NCBI GenBank assembly: GCA_963922205.1
Contig: CAWUHX010000226.1
Location: 124,001 to 188,000 of the forward strand
Direction of reading: 5' to 3'
DNA length: 64,000 bases
Source: Romanomermis culicivorax
Taxonomy: Eukaryota > Nematoda > Enoplea > Mermithida > Mermithidae
The number at the start of each line of letters is the position of its first letter. The stretch's first letter is position 1. Shown here one piece after another: positions 23,601-34,492 of the stretch. Position numbers and translations under genes: made by a program. The notes under the pieces were generated by a model. That model was given only the letters and a program-made list of their open reading frames with translations, searched no databases and had not been told where the DNA came from.

Positions 23601-24789
23601 ACTAAAAGCAGTGCTTTGATGACACAAGGTGTAATGACTATAATTTGTATAATTGGTGCGATAATGATAATGGGACTAATTCTAATTTTATTATGAAATT
23701 CTAATTTGGATATATGCAATCATGACGGCAGCAAAATAATTACCATATTCAGTTTTTCCGGGTCATCTGCGCAAGTTTTTTAAAAATAAATAATCACCGA
23801 TACTCCTCGAGCAAAGAGTTAGGGCAATATAGTTTGTTGGTTTGAACTGGGCTAGAAAAACACCGTGAAATTTTTGCTAACGTCAATCTTCAGAACAATA
23901 CTGAATGCTATAAAAAAGTTTTACGGACTCAAAGGAGTAGATAAATTCAGGACTTCTTTTTTGACTAATTTTGAAGTCGTTTTTGGAATTAAACAATTCC
24001 TACTCCATGTACCCTGAAATCCTCTAGTCAAAACACTTCGTAGATTGTATGAATCAATAGGAGGTAAATTCGATCATGGAGAGTCTATCAAACGAGTTCA
24101 AGCTATATAGATCAAATTTTTTAATCTGCATATTGATCCATGTCATTTATGAGTATTGATAAAAAGTGATGTGGTCTGCTTCTTACTAAATAATTATTAG
24201 CGAAAAATCATTTTTTGGAGCGAAGGGACCACTGTTTATCCAAGTGACTTCGGGCGGATTGACTACATCAGGAAAACGTTTTTCCAACAATTTCATGATT
24301 TCCACCGGTTGAATGGTCAAATGATTGACCATTTGGTCACTCAAGTAATCTCAGGTAGATGACATTTTATTATCGTGAAAAAGTTTTGAGGATCATTTCC
24401 ATGTTTTTGCATGAAAAATTAATCCCAGTAACTAGTGATCGCTCGGGCGACTTAGAATTACATCAAAATATCAATGGTAATCGTTTCCACGATTTTCGAT
24501 CAAAAGGTCATTTGAGTGGTTCACTCAAGTTATCCTATATGACTTACTCGCTCAGGTCTCAGCACAAGAAATGACATTGGTCGTCTGTAACTGTCATATC
24601 ATTATAACATGGTGCTGGTGCTGGATCTAAGAGTGCATCCATATCTTAGTACAGAAGTTATCTGAGAACAGCGGTTCATTAAAGCATTAAATAATATAAG
24701 AACAAATTTACGAGTACAAGCAGAAAGGACAAGAATTTGTTAATGGTTCTAAATTTAGGGAAGCAGAATGCAATTGGCATTGTTCAAAC

Positions 24790-27285
24790 AGTTTATTTTC
24801 TTAGTATTTCAAGTAAACCTTCGTCTAAGTTTTTCTTCAAGAGATTTATGCAAGCTTTCACGTAGAAATGAAAATCTTTATAGAGGATTTCCTTATAATC
24901 TCTTCCTTGCATTATATATGTAATACTTCTAGATTCATTAATTGCCATGATTACTTTGGAGTGCCAATTATCTGAAGTGCACAGAATGACATTATAATCG
25001 GATATTTTTTATTGGTCTTTTGATCTATGTAGTATTTTTTCATATTCATTCCCGAATAAATGGTTTACCTCTGAACACTTTATTAAGGAATGATGAATGC
25101 CATCTATTAATGGTTCACGCAATAATGACAGTTTGATATTTCCCTAATTTTATATTTAACCTGCAGTTGAGGTGTTACTAGCATGTAATAGAAAACGTTG
25201 AATTGAAATTGTTCATATTCATTCGGTATTGGTAATTTATGCAATATTTTCCATGTAATTTTGAACTCCATTTTTGCTTTCCTGCTGGTACACATTTGTG
25301 CTGATAATTTCTGCTTAGTATTAAGAACGTCCTTGATGCAATAGTTTCAAGTTCAAAACTAATCTCTTCCTTAACTTATTCTGATTTCATCAACAAATTT
25401 TTCCAGTTTTTTGGTAATCAACTTATAACTGCAATTCAGTCGATCCATTCAATGAAACGTCCTCCCCTTTTCGTTTGATCCCGAAATTTGAATTTCCAAT
25501 TAATGTCTAACCAATATGTAATTGGAATTAATCCCATAGATTTTTTCATGAACAATGATTCCTTGTCGTTGTAATCGTATGTTGTTTATTGTTTATTTGT
25601 TGTTTACATACGGATATTGCTGAACAAACTGGTTTTAGCTCATTGTCTTTTTTCATTACATTCGTAATCTAAGAGTAAAATTTCATTACATTTATCTTTA
25701 GCTTTTCTCGGAAAAAATTTGATATTATGAGTGTATGCAAATTACTGATATTTTCTACGCCCATCATGCCCATTTTTGACCATTTACTCATTATAAATAG
25801 ACTTGGTATTTTGCTTTCATCACTCTTAATTTAATCTCATTGTTAGCTGCTATGACACCTTAATCAACATGTTCCTGGATCATCAATTCATTATTTCCGG
25901 CTTAAGACCATTCCATTCGAACTGTTTTTACATCTTAGTTTTCTTATTTATTGCATTGCTGATATGTACGTTAGTCATGCTGTAAAATAATTTTGCAGCT
26001 GTCAGGTAATTCTATTTTGTTATTCTTCGGTTCGGTTTAATGTCAAACTCCTTTCCCACCATATGTTACATTCTTTTTCACACTTTTCCAGTTTATCGTA
26101 AAAATTTAAATTGTGGCTTTACTTGGTCATCATAAGAAAAGGAGATTTCTAGAATATTGGTCATAATACGTATATTCTATTAGATTTCCGGTATTTGCCT
26201 GATTTGTTTTGTTCAGGTTAATTTCCAGTCCGGATACTTATGAGAAGCTTTTTACGATTTTTAATTTTTCCTCTGTGTCTGTCCGACTCTGGTAGGAACA
26301 TTTTCATCTGCATATAAACATATTTTGTGCTGTTGTCCTTCTAAAGTGATATCTTTATAATTTTTATCTGCCCTCAACACTAAAGCTAAACATTCTATTG
26401 CACATTATGAATGAATATAGTGATAGTGGACAGCCTTGTTGTAACCCTCAATTAAGAGTAAAATGATTGATAGCGTAGCCATTGTTCATTATCGAGGCAT
26501 CTGCTTCATTATACAGTACTTCGACCCATGCACAGACATTATCGCCAAAATTTCTAGACTTAAGTGCTTGACTATGAATCTCCTGTATAATATATCACAG
26601 GCCTTTTCTATTATACAAGAAATCCTTCGGATTCCTTTTTCACTATTATGACCTATTAACTCATGCATATTGGTTTGTTTTTGAAAATCTAATTTTTCCT
26701 CCAAATCTTTCAAGTCCTTCAGTTTCATAATCACACCGTTTCTTTGCTATATTAGCTTTTAGTAAATCACTGTGTCTTTTGTTTTTGTGTAATTAACCAA
26801 TTCCCGTGTTTGTATTTGATCTATTATTTGTTGTGCCTTTTTCTTTACTGTTTCGATTGTATGTTGCAAAATGATCATGTACTGATAGCTGATTATTGAA
26901 TTACCACTAACTGGCTTTTATACATCTGAAACACCGTCCCGTTATTTTCAGAAGTAATGCAATATGATCCGAGAGAAGACCAATAATAATTTTGCACCTC
27001 ACAAAGATATAGTCCAATTGCACCCAATTTCTCGTTCCTTTTGCTACCATTTGTATCTTATTTTTGAAGGAATCCAAAACCTCAAAATGTCATCAAATCA
27101 AGTTCTTCTAAATAGCCCACTTCTTGATCGTTTTTTGGTGTGTAAAACCTCCTGTTTTGTCGAGTACAGTATCCATAACTATATTGAAATCTTTTCCAAT
27201 TATCACTGGATTCTGTTGGTTGTTACAGGGAGGAAGTTTATCATATACTGTCGTACAAAGTTATTATTGCCCGATAGTTAGGGGC
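24790..27285 (-). mobile_element. L1-like LINE, degraded
   Basis: Read on the - strand from high to low coordinates, pieces of one non-LTR retrotransposon appear in order. An AP-endonuclease piece (PVIIGKDFNIVMDT and later WVQLDYIFV) lies near 27.0-27.25 kb. Reverse transcriptase pieces (GDNVCAWVEVLYNEA, NNGYAINHFTLN, GLQQGCPLS) lie near 26.4-26.6 kb. A C-terminal part (KAKMEFKITWKILHKLP, then a Cys-x2-like NCHYC) lies near 25.1-25.3 kb. Many stops and frameshifts make it inactive. It separates secreted-protein genes A and B and is truncated close to the 3' flank of gene B. Confidence 0.82.
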
Positions 27286-27469
27286 ATCACCAAACCATTG
27301 ATTCGAACAGTGAACAAGGTCGAATTGTAAGGTCATCAACGTTTTAGAAAAATAACACAATAATCTTGAAAGTTTAATAATCCTATCCATGATAGCCGTA
27401 TTTCTTCCATCTACAAAAACATTTCACATGGATACTGTATTGGTCGCTTGAAGTTGAGCGATGTCTTTC

Positions 27470-30400
27470 TCATTGTGGAACAGCTGTTCCGCGTTCGCGC
27501 TTATCGTTTCCCAAATTTTTCTGTTTGATTCCCACGTTTCCTGGTTCTACTCGTCGGTGATATGCAACGTCGGTGTCCTTTCTCACGCGGTGAAACATAT
27601 TGTTGCCATTGTATTCTGAATCGACGGTGCCGTCAGAACCTATTTTTTATTCAAAAATGACAGAAAAATCAGATAATGTAAAATTAGAATTGATTTGACT
27701 GCTTAACAAAATGATGATCTAAATTACGTTTATCGAAAACTTTTTATCTTCTAGGGCTATATATTTTTTATCTTCCAGGAAATAGCTATGCGTGCAAGAT
27801 ATACATCATCGGTTATGTGCCAAAACTGAATTTTTTAATTTTTCCTGTGTATTAGACATCTTGTTCCTTTGTTCTCTACCAAAACTTTTGAAGACCTTGA
27901 ACATTTTTCAGGTAAAAATTTTTTTCAGTCCTCATCATAGGTGGCGCGACAGCGTCAACCTATAATATACTTGGCCCCCAAATTTCATGTCCCCCCCCTC
28001 TAGAGCCAAAACGGTAAGAGCTAGAACCTTCGGGTTTTTTGCATAATATCGGGCATAGGGGCAAACTATGGGGTGCCTTTTGTCATTTCGCCTCTATCTG
28101 CAAGTGGTGCTCGGTGGGCCCCAAAAACAGGTAAAAACGCACCTTTTTAGACCCCCCCCCAGTTCCACCATGCCCAGCAATCGGTGTGCCATATCCAACC
28201 TCCATACTTCGGCCTAAGCATATTGGGGGTGTAATCTCAAATGCGAATTTTTTTTTCTTTGAAATATGGCCTCAATTCAATTATATGGTTGTCCAAAGTC
28301 CCGGAAAAAGCCAAATTCCCCAATTTTGTTATATAATACTTATGGGTTCAAAAAAATTAGTTTTTGCAGCATAATGCACTACTAATTTTTTAGCCGTTTC
28401 AAATAAACCTGTAGCCTTATTGGGATTTTTGGTCTGCAAGGGTTTTCGACCATTGGGAATTTGATGGACGCGGTCACTTTACACGAAAAATTATCCCGGG
28501 TGTAAACAAGCGTATTTCCGTGATTTTTCAGTGGAGGGAGTTTTCGACCGCGGGGAATTCAATAGACGTCCTCACTTTACACAAAAAAATTATCCATAGT
28601 GTAAACAAGCGTACTGCCGTAATTTTCTTGTGGAGGGGATTTTCGACAACGAGGAATTCAATGAATGTGATTACTTTACACCAAAAACTATCCCGTGTGT
28701 AAACAAACGTATTTTCGTGATTTATTGAAGGAAGGGGTTTTCGACCACGAGGAATTTAATGAATGCGATCACTTTACACAAAAACTTATCCCGGTTGTAA
28801 ACAAACGTATTTTCGTGATTTTCCAGTGGACGGGGTTTTCGATCACGGAGAATTTGATGAATGCGATCATCTTATAAAAAAAACTATCGCGGGTGTAAAC
28901 AAGCGTATTTTCGTGATTCTTATGGAAGGGGTTTTCGACTACGGGGAATTCAATGGATGTGTCACTTTACACAAAAAAATTATTCCGGATTTAACCAAGA
29001 CTGTTTTCGTGAATTTTTTGTGGGAGGGGTTTTCGACCACTGGGAATTTAACGAAAGTGATCACTTTACACATCAATTCATATTGAGTGTAAACAAATGT
29101 ATTTCTGCGATTTTTGAGGGAAAATGTTTCTGACCATGGGAAATTCAATGGACGGAGTCAGTTTACACGAAAAAAGTCATTTGTGTAAACAAAGCTATTT
29201 CTGCGATTTTTTGGGTAGAAGGATTCTAAACCATGAGGAATTCAATAGATATGGTCACCTTTCAGTATCTTTACACCGTTTTTTAAGTACTATGCAGTTT
29301 ACACATCCTTTACTTTTGCCGGAAGTGAGAATTCGTCGCTTGAAGTTTTTTTTTATTTTTTTTAAAGTGCAGATGACCAAATTTAAGACTTCAATGTGTT
29401 TCTATGAAAGTTTTTGTGCATGGTTGAGGCCCACTAAAAAGAGGTGAACTAGTTTATTAGAAAATGCCCCGATGGGGCAGAAAAAAGGAGAATATACTTG
29501 CTTCGATAGTTGCCATGGTAGAAAAAGAAGTGGACCAGATTTTTGAGAACTTGGGTCAAAGTTGGAAAAAATTCACTTCCTTTATATTGGATTTTCATTC
29601 TTTCTCAAAAAAATTGTCTATGTCTGTGAAAAAGTATATTCTGCAGCATCGTGCATTTTGTCCTTCAACTGGCATCAACTACAGTAAAATTTTTCTATAT
29701 GAAAATTATATGCACCTGACTTCAAGTGTAAAGAAATGGTAAACCGATAGCATTCTAACTTACGACCAATTCAAAACTCCTGCCTTTCACACTAGCTGAA
29801 AAATAGTGAGGGAGGCATATTACAGTCATTTTCAGAACGATAAAGGAACCTGAGGTTCATTTCACTAACCCAACATGAGGATAATCTCAACATCGGGATT
29901 AAATTGATGATCCCGAGTTTAAGCTATTCACAATGTCCAAATTATTTTCTTTCAATGCACAAATCATACTCACTTCAGGATTAACTAAAACTGAGGTTTA
30001 AGTTCGAGTTTGGGAATCACAGAAATTTTCATATTTATTTGCTTTAGAGACAAGAAAATTATGCGAAAATGTCATTTGATTCTTTTTGTTGACACCAAAT
30101 TCAGTGAAATGTTTAACACCATTGGAAGCAAACATGTGTGAGAGGAGACACGAGGGTACAAATTTCCACAAGGGTTTTGAAACTGGAAAATTTGTTATGC
30201 AAAAAATTTTTTGGTCAATTTTTTTTGAATTTTTTGTCTCACAAAATGCTAAAACACCAAGGTCCACGCCTGTACTCTCCTAAAAATTTCAGAGATGCAC
30301 ATGCTTGGTTGGAAAGTGTGTTGATGCACTCAGCTGCAGAATATACTTTTTCACAGACATAGACAATTTTTTTGAGAAAGAATGAAAATCCAATTTAAAG

Positions 30401-31384
30401 GAAGTGAATTTTTTCCAACTCTGACCCAAGTTCTCAAAAATCTGGTCCACTTCTTTTTCTACCATGGCAACTATCGAAGCAAGTATATTCTCCTTTTTTC
30501 TGCCCCATCGGGGCATTTTCTAATAAACTAGTTATAATCTAATTCGCATTCCTGGTCTCCAGAGATCCACATAGAGTAATATTAAGAGAAATGCCTTAAA
30601 TGTCACATCCTAATTTCACAGACTTTGTTTGCCGGCTGAATTTCTGAACATTCCAAGAGCAAATCTTTTCGGTCTGTTATAATCATTCGTCGATTGATCA
30701 TGGCTTTCCGCTTGTTTGCTGGTTGCTGATGCCTGAAACAGTCAACTTCTAAGAAATGAAAAAAGTTTGAATCGGAAGCATCTGCAGAGCCATTATGCAT
30801 ACTGTAGGTTTCAATGCTTGTTCTTGATTTTTGATCGGGGTATGTTTTTTTGTATAAAACTGGTATAAAAATATGAGTAAATCGAAGATGCAAAAATAAC
30901 ACTGAAACAGTTTACCCCATTTATTCAAATAAAAGGTTCAGTGATCGAATTTTTTTTTGGCAGCGCAGCCTTACTGCTAGAGATAAGGAAGTCGATTGAG
31001 GTATTGTCAGAATCTTTGAAAAAGATGACCATCAGGGAATCTGCATCATAAAGAAGCAACTTCTCGAATGGGGTGAATGAGTATTTTGCCGTCTTGAATA
31101 GACCTCGCCGAATCGATGATTCCAAAATAAATAGAACATAGTTCTCAAATTCGATTGTAGTTTTTTGTTATTCCTCAGATCAAGTAAAATCGAAGTTTTT
31201 ATGTTTTTTACATTTATGGAAACTTTTATGCAAACGAGGCGCATAAGGAAAACGGGTGTGGCATTACTCCATTCACTTAGGGCTATGAAACGCATTATAG
31301 ATTCCAGAATTAGGACTCTAGCTGAAGATTTATTCGTCTTCTTACCATAAATAAAGCGCACATAATCAAGATTAAAGAATTCAT
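27470..31384 (-). CDS. Novel secreted protein family, gene B (intact frame, expanded intron)
   Basis: Exons are 31346-31384, 30624-30732 and 27470-27639, giving 105 residues. Exon 1 reads [13 protein letters not shown] and splices in phase to ASATSK, completing the signal peptide. Exon 2 keeps the invariant [15 protein letters not shown] core and GMFRNSAGK. The changes from gene A within this core are synonymous. Exon 3 is open to VPQ-stop. The exon 2 donor is GTCTGT rather than GTATGT, still a GT donor but weaker. Intron 2 has grown to about 3 kb by gaining a 97-bp tandem array (28432-29290) and a 1.1 kb foldback element (29447-30533). Expression therefore depends on splicing through these repeats. 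Confidence 0.7.
28432..29290. repeat. Tandem array of nine ~97-bp units
   Basis: The anchor TTTTCGAC (or a close variant) recurs at 28443, 28541, 28640, 28738, 28836, 28932, 29030, about 29126 and about 29223, a spacing of 96-99 bp. Units are roughly 80% alike by eye. Each has an inverted pair TTTACAC ... GTGTAAA about 15 bp apart, and seven contain GTGTAAACAA. The period is not a multiple of 3, so the frames through it are not one protein. The array lies in intron 2 of gene B. Confidence 0.9.
29447..30533. mobile_element. 1.1 kb foldback element with 201-bp terminal inverted repeats
   Basis: 29447-29647 and 30333-30533 are near-perfect inverted repeats beginning AACTAGTTTATTAGAAAATG and containing the palindrome GCCCCGATGGGGC. 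The same 60-codon frame can be read in each arm on opposite strands. The middle (about 685 bp) has no recognisable transposase. Long, very similar arms suggest recent insertion or arm conversion. It sits in intron 2 of gene B. Confidence 0.9.
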
Positions 31385-31460
31385 ATTCGTCAGCGTGTAG
31401 AGTAAAAATAGCAAATAGTCTGATCGTTCCTCTCACCTTTCATGCTTCAAAGTAAGTTTT

Positions 31461-31480
31461 CTGATCTTATTTATAGGAAT
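31461..31480 (-). promoter_or_regulatory. TATA-type core promoter of gene B
   Basis: The - strand reads TCCTATAAATAAGATC about 80-95 bases upstream of the gene B start, with the same downstream TTTGAAGCATGAAAGG block as gene A. Confidence 0.5.
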
Positions 31481-32099
31481 AACTTAAAGCAATTATTTGA
31501 TGATGCGAAGTCTAATGACTATAATCTGTATAATTGGCGCAATGATAATAATAATGCGTTCAATTCTAATTTGATTATGAAATTCTAATCATTGTGGCAG
31601 CAAAATAATTACCATATGCAGCTTTTCCGGGTCCTCTACGCAGCGTTTTTTATAAATAACCGACACTGGTCAAGCAAAAACTTCAGGAAGTTCAGTTTGC
31701 AGGTTTGAGCTGCGCTAGGAAGACACATCATGAAATTTTGATTCTTGATTCTTTAAGTCAGACAAATTTTAAGCTAGATCAGAAAACAAAAAGTTTTTGA
31801 AAGCATCATAAACTTATGGCGCTTGTTGATTGTCTTTATTGAAATAAGACCTAATTTTAAACATTGGTTACGGGTCTTGGCCCTCTTTTCACTATGTGAT
31901 AATAGTGATAATGTTGATGATCAATTCTTCTTTCTCAATTTTTTTCAGATAGATGGAATGAAGAACATTCAAAGCTTGTGGAGAAAACATAATACTGTTT
32001 GAGAGACACATATTTTGATTTCTCTGGCTATAAACTTCTTCGTTAGCAAAACAGACGTTCAAAGGTTACAAAAAACACACGCAAGCTGAGTTTACGATT

Positions 32100-32975
32100 G
32101 TGTACCACTTGTTCGACTGTCCCAGTAAATCGACCATACCAGTAGGTCGACTGTTCCAGAAGCTCGACTGCGCTACAATTTAGCATGTCTCTTATAAACT
32201 GCCGCTGTAGAACGATTTCTGTATACTCATACTGTGAAAAATGCATTTTGCAATGCTCTAGCTGTAGGAATCTGTTATAAATACAAATTATGTTATTTGT
32301 AACTGATTTTAAATTATATATGATACAACTATAATAATACAGTCTCATTCTAATTGAATATTAATTAATTGATTGATCTTAGCAATCTCAATTCACTGAC
32401 TTTGCTTTGTTATGGTTCATACTGACCACATGATTTTTTAACGGGCCTAAGCCTCAACCTAAGCCTATGCCTAAGCCTAAGCCTAAGCCTAAGCCTAAGC
32501 CTAAGCCTAAGCCTAAGCCTAAGCCTAAGCCTAAGCCTAAGCCTAAGCCTAAGCCTAAGCCTAAGCCTAAGCCTAAGCCTAAGCCTAAGCCTAAGCCTAA
32601 GCCTAAGCCTAAGCCTAAGCCTAAGCCTAAGCCTAAGCCTAAGCCTAAGCCTAAATCTAAGCCTAAGCCTAAGCCTATGCCTAAGCTCAAGCCTAAGCCT
32701 AAGCCTAAATCTAAGCCTGCATAAAAGTAAACCGTATCAAAGAGTGCTTTTAGTTTGTGTAATATGGATTTAAGGAAACTTCTCACGCTACTGTGGGAAA
32801 GTTGATTTTATCAGTATAATCGACTTCGTAGGACAGTCGACTTACTGGAACAGTCGATTTACTGGGAATTTATATGTCTAAAAAATTATGCTTATATCAT
32901 TGGTCGACCTACTGGCATGGTTGACCTACTGGGACGATCGACTCACTGGAATGGTAGATTTACTGGGATGTACCC
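32100..32975. mobile_element. Foldback-like element 2 enclosing TTAGGC array 2
   Basis: Left arm 32100-32175 and right arm 32815-32975 are inverted arrays of degenerate 17-bp units of the type TCGACCTACTGGGACGA. The unit is related to that of foldback-like element 1 (TCGAnnTAnnGGGACAG shared). The loop between the arms contains the second telomere-type array. No protein is recognised. Confidence 0.6.
32446..32718. repeat. Interstitial TTAGGC telomere-type array 2
   Basis: About 45 tandem copies of GCCTAA in the same orientation as array 1. The variant CTAAAT occurs twice, 54 bp (9 units) apart at 32651 and 32705, which again points to duplication within the array. It is enclosed by the inverted arms of foldback-like element 2. 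Confidence 0.93.
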
Positions 32976-33559
32976 GAGTCTACACCCGAAAAATATTCAT
33001 TATGCAGGTTTGCATCGCAAAGCATGTTTACACCGAATGCAAATTTTAACTTGCTTTTGAAAGGCTATAAATGGAACAAACTGACAAAATTATATCAGTT
33101 TTTTGTTTCGATTTTGTCAAAAATCGATAATACTGAAAAAGTAACAGGAAACAAATTTATATTGCGCAGAACAATGAAGTGACTTATCCGATCAAACGGA
33201 TCCTTTGCAGACCTCAGTGTTGAGGCCTAGGAGCAAGGTTATCGGGCTGACTAATTTTGAGAAACATTTTCTTGGAAAATTTGGCTTCTTATGCAGAGAG
33301 CTGTGATATCATGATGATAACCAGATGATACCCGTGTAATTTGATGCGTTAGGAACTTTTTTTTACATGCAAGCTTTTTACGAAAATGATATTCATTTTG
33401 TATGGAAGTCAAAATTCGGATTGCTACGATGGAACAAAAGTTGGAAATCTTCGATTTTTCGATTTTTGAGATACATTCCTTTCAACTTACGCCGATTTGG
33501 GTGCGTGTCTAAGTTTAGCCAATATTAGCCTAATTAGTGGTCTTCTATTTACTGTCGTA

Positions 33560-34270
33560 TTTATTAGTGTAAAGTGCGTATTAAGAATGCAGCAGTGTTT
33601 GAAACATCGAGAGCAAAAATTAACATTTTTCCACAAAAATCACCATATATAACTGCTACAGGTCAGATGCACCAAAAGTTTCCCTACGGAACAGACAGTA
33701 TACGATGTCTTCTACCTGCTGACAAAAAATTACGAAAATATATGTACTGCAAAGTATTGCACGACATGCGGTATGAATATCATCTTATAATTGCATTGAC
33801 TGATAACTGCGACCTTTATTGTGGGTGATCCACAACTTGATACATTCCAAAAACGAGATATTACAGCAAGTTTCAGATGCTTAATATTGGTAATTCTCAT
33901 ATTACATAAAAAAAGATCAGCATAGCTAAGGTATGTCAAAGTTGGAAATTTTCGCATTTTGTAGAATTTTTCTGTCTAGTTACGAAACTTTAAATGTATC
34001 GGCCGAGGCATGAAATAACTTTATGGTTCGACATTCATTAGTTGAAAAACACGATGCTCTATAATGTGATATAAAATTGTTTTTCCAATTTTGCATTTTA
34101 CGCTTTTTAGCAAGTATAAAAACGTCCAAAGTGAGACGGTAAAAATGGTTTAAAAACTGTGTTTTCCACAAAAATGACTATATCTACTGATAAAGCTCGA
34201 AAGGACCGGAAACTTCCCTACGCAGTGGATAGCACACTATGTCTCCCAGTTGCCTACAAAAAATGACAAA
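33560..34270. repeat. Pair of diverged direct repeats
   Basis: 33620-33740 and 34165-34265 are alike: both run from a CACAAAAAT-nAC-ATAT start through TTTCCCTACGnA to a ...TGTCT-nC..TGC-nACAAAAAA end. The 84-codon frame at 33574-33828 lies over the first copy, but the frame is not kept in the second, so I do not call a gene. Confidence 0.45.
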
Positions 34271-34492
34271 ACTTCATGCTCAGCTTCACCAACTCCCACA
34301 AAGGGCTTCACCAAGCCCCTGATTCGAGCCGTGAACGATATCGGAATTGTGGGGTCATTAGCGTATCAGAGAAAGAACAAAATGACCTTTCAAAGTTTAA
34401 TAATCCTATCTTTAATACCAGCACTTCTCCCATTTATAGAAACATTTCACATGGATACTGTATCGATCGCTTGTAGTTGAGCGATGTCTTTC

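Noticed and set aside
23510..23719. Hydrophobic - strand frame (ISPIIIIAPIIQIIVITP) resembling a membrane protein
   Set aside because: It covers the AT-rich promoter zone of gene A. The frame is not kept in the other four copies, where the TATA block and signal-peptide exon are conserved instead.
28520..29133. Overlapping frames with repeated [15 protein letters not shown] words
   Set aside because: They come from the 97-bp satellite; 97 is not a multiple of 3, so the frame changes with each unit.
28432..29290. CRISPR-like regular repeats
   Set aside because: Whole 97-bp units are similar end to end without unique spacers, and the DNA is eukaryotic.
29464..29742. 60-codon frame [12 protein letters not shown]... 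present in both arms of the foldback element
   Set aside because: The two copies are the arms of one inverted repeat; there is no continuation into a known transposase and no splice signal.
30925..31125. Coding-like frame in intron 1 of gene B ([20 protein letters not shown])
   Set aside because: The same region in copies A, C, D and E is frameshifted or interrupted and resembles the dispersed MITE family seen at 7266.
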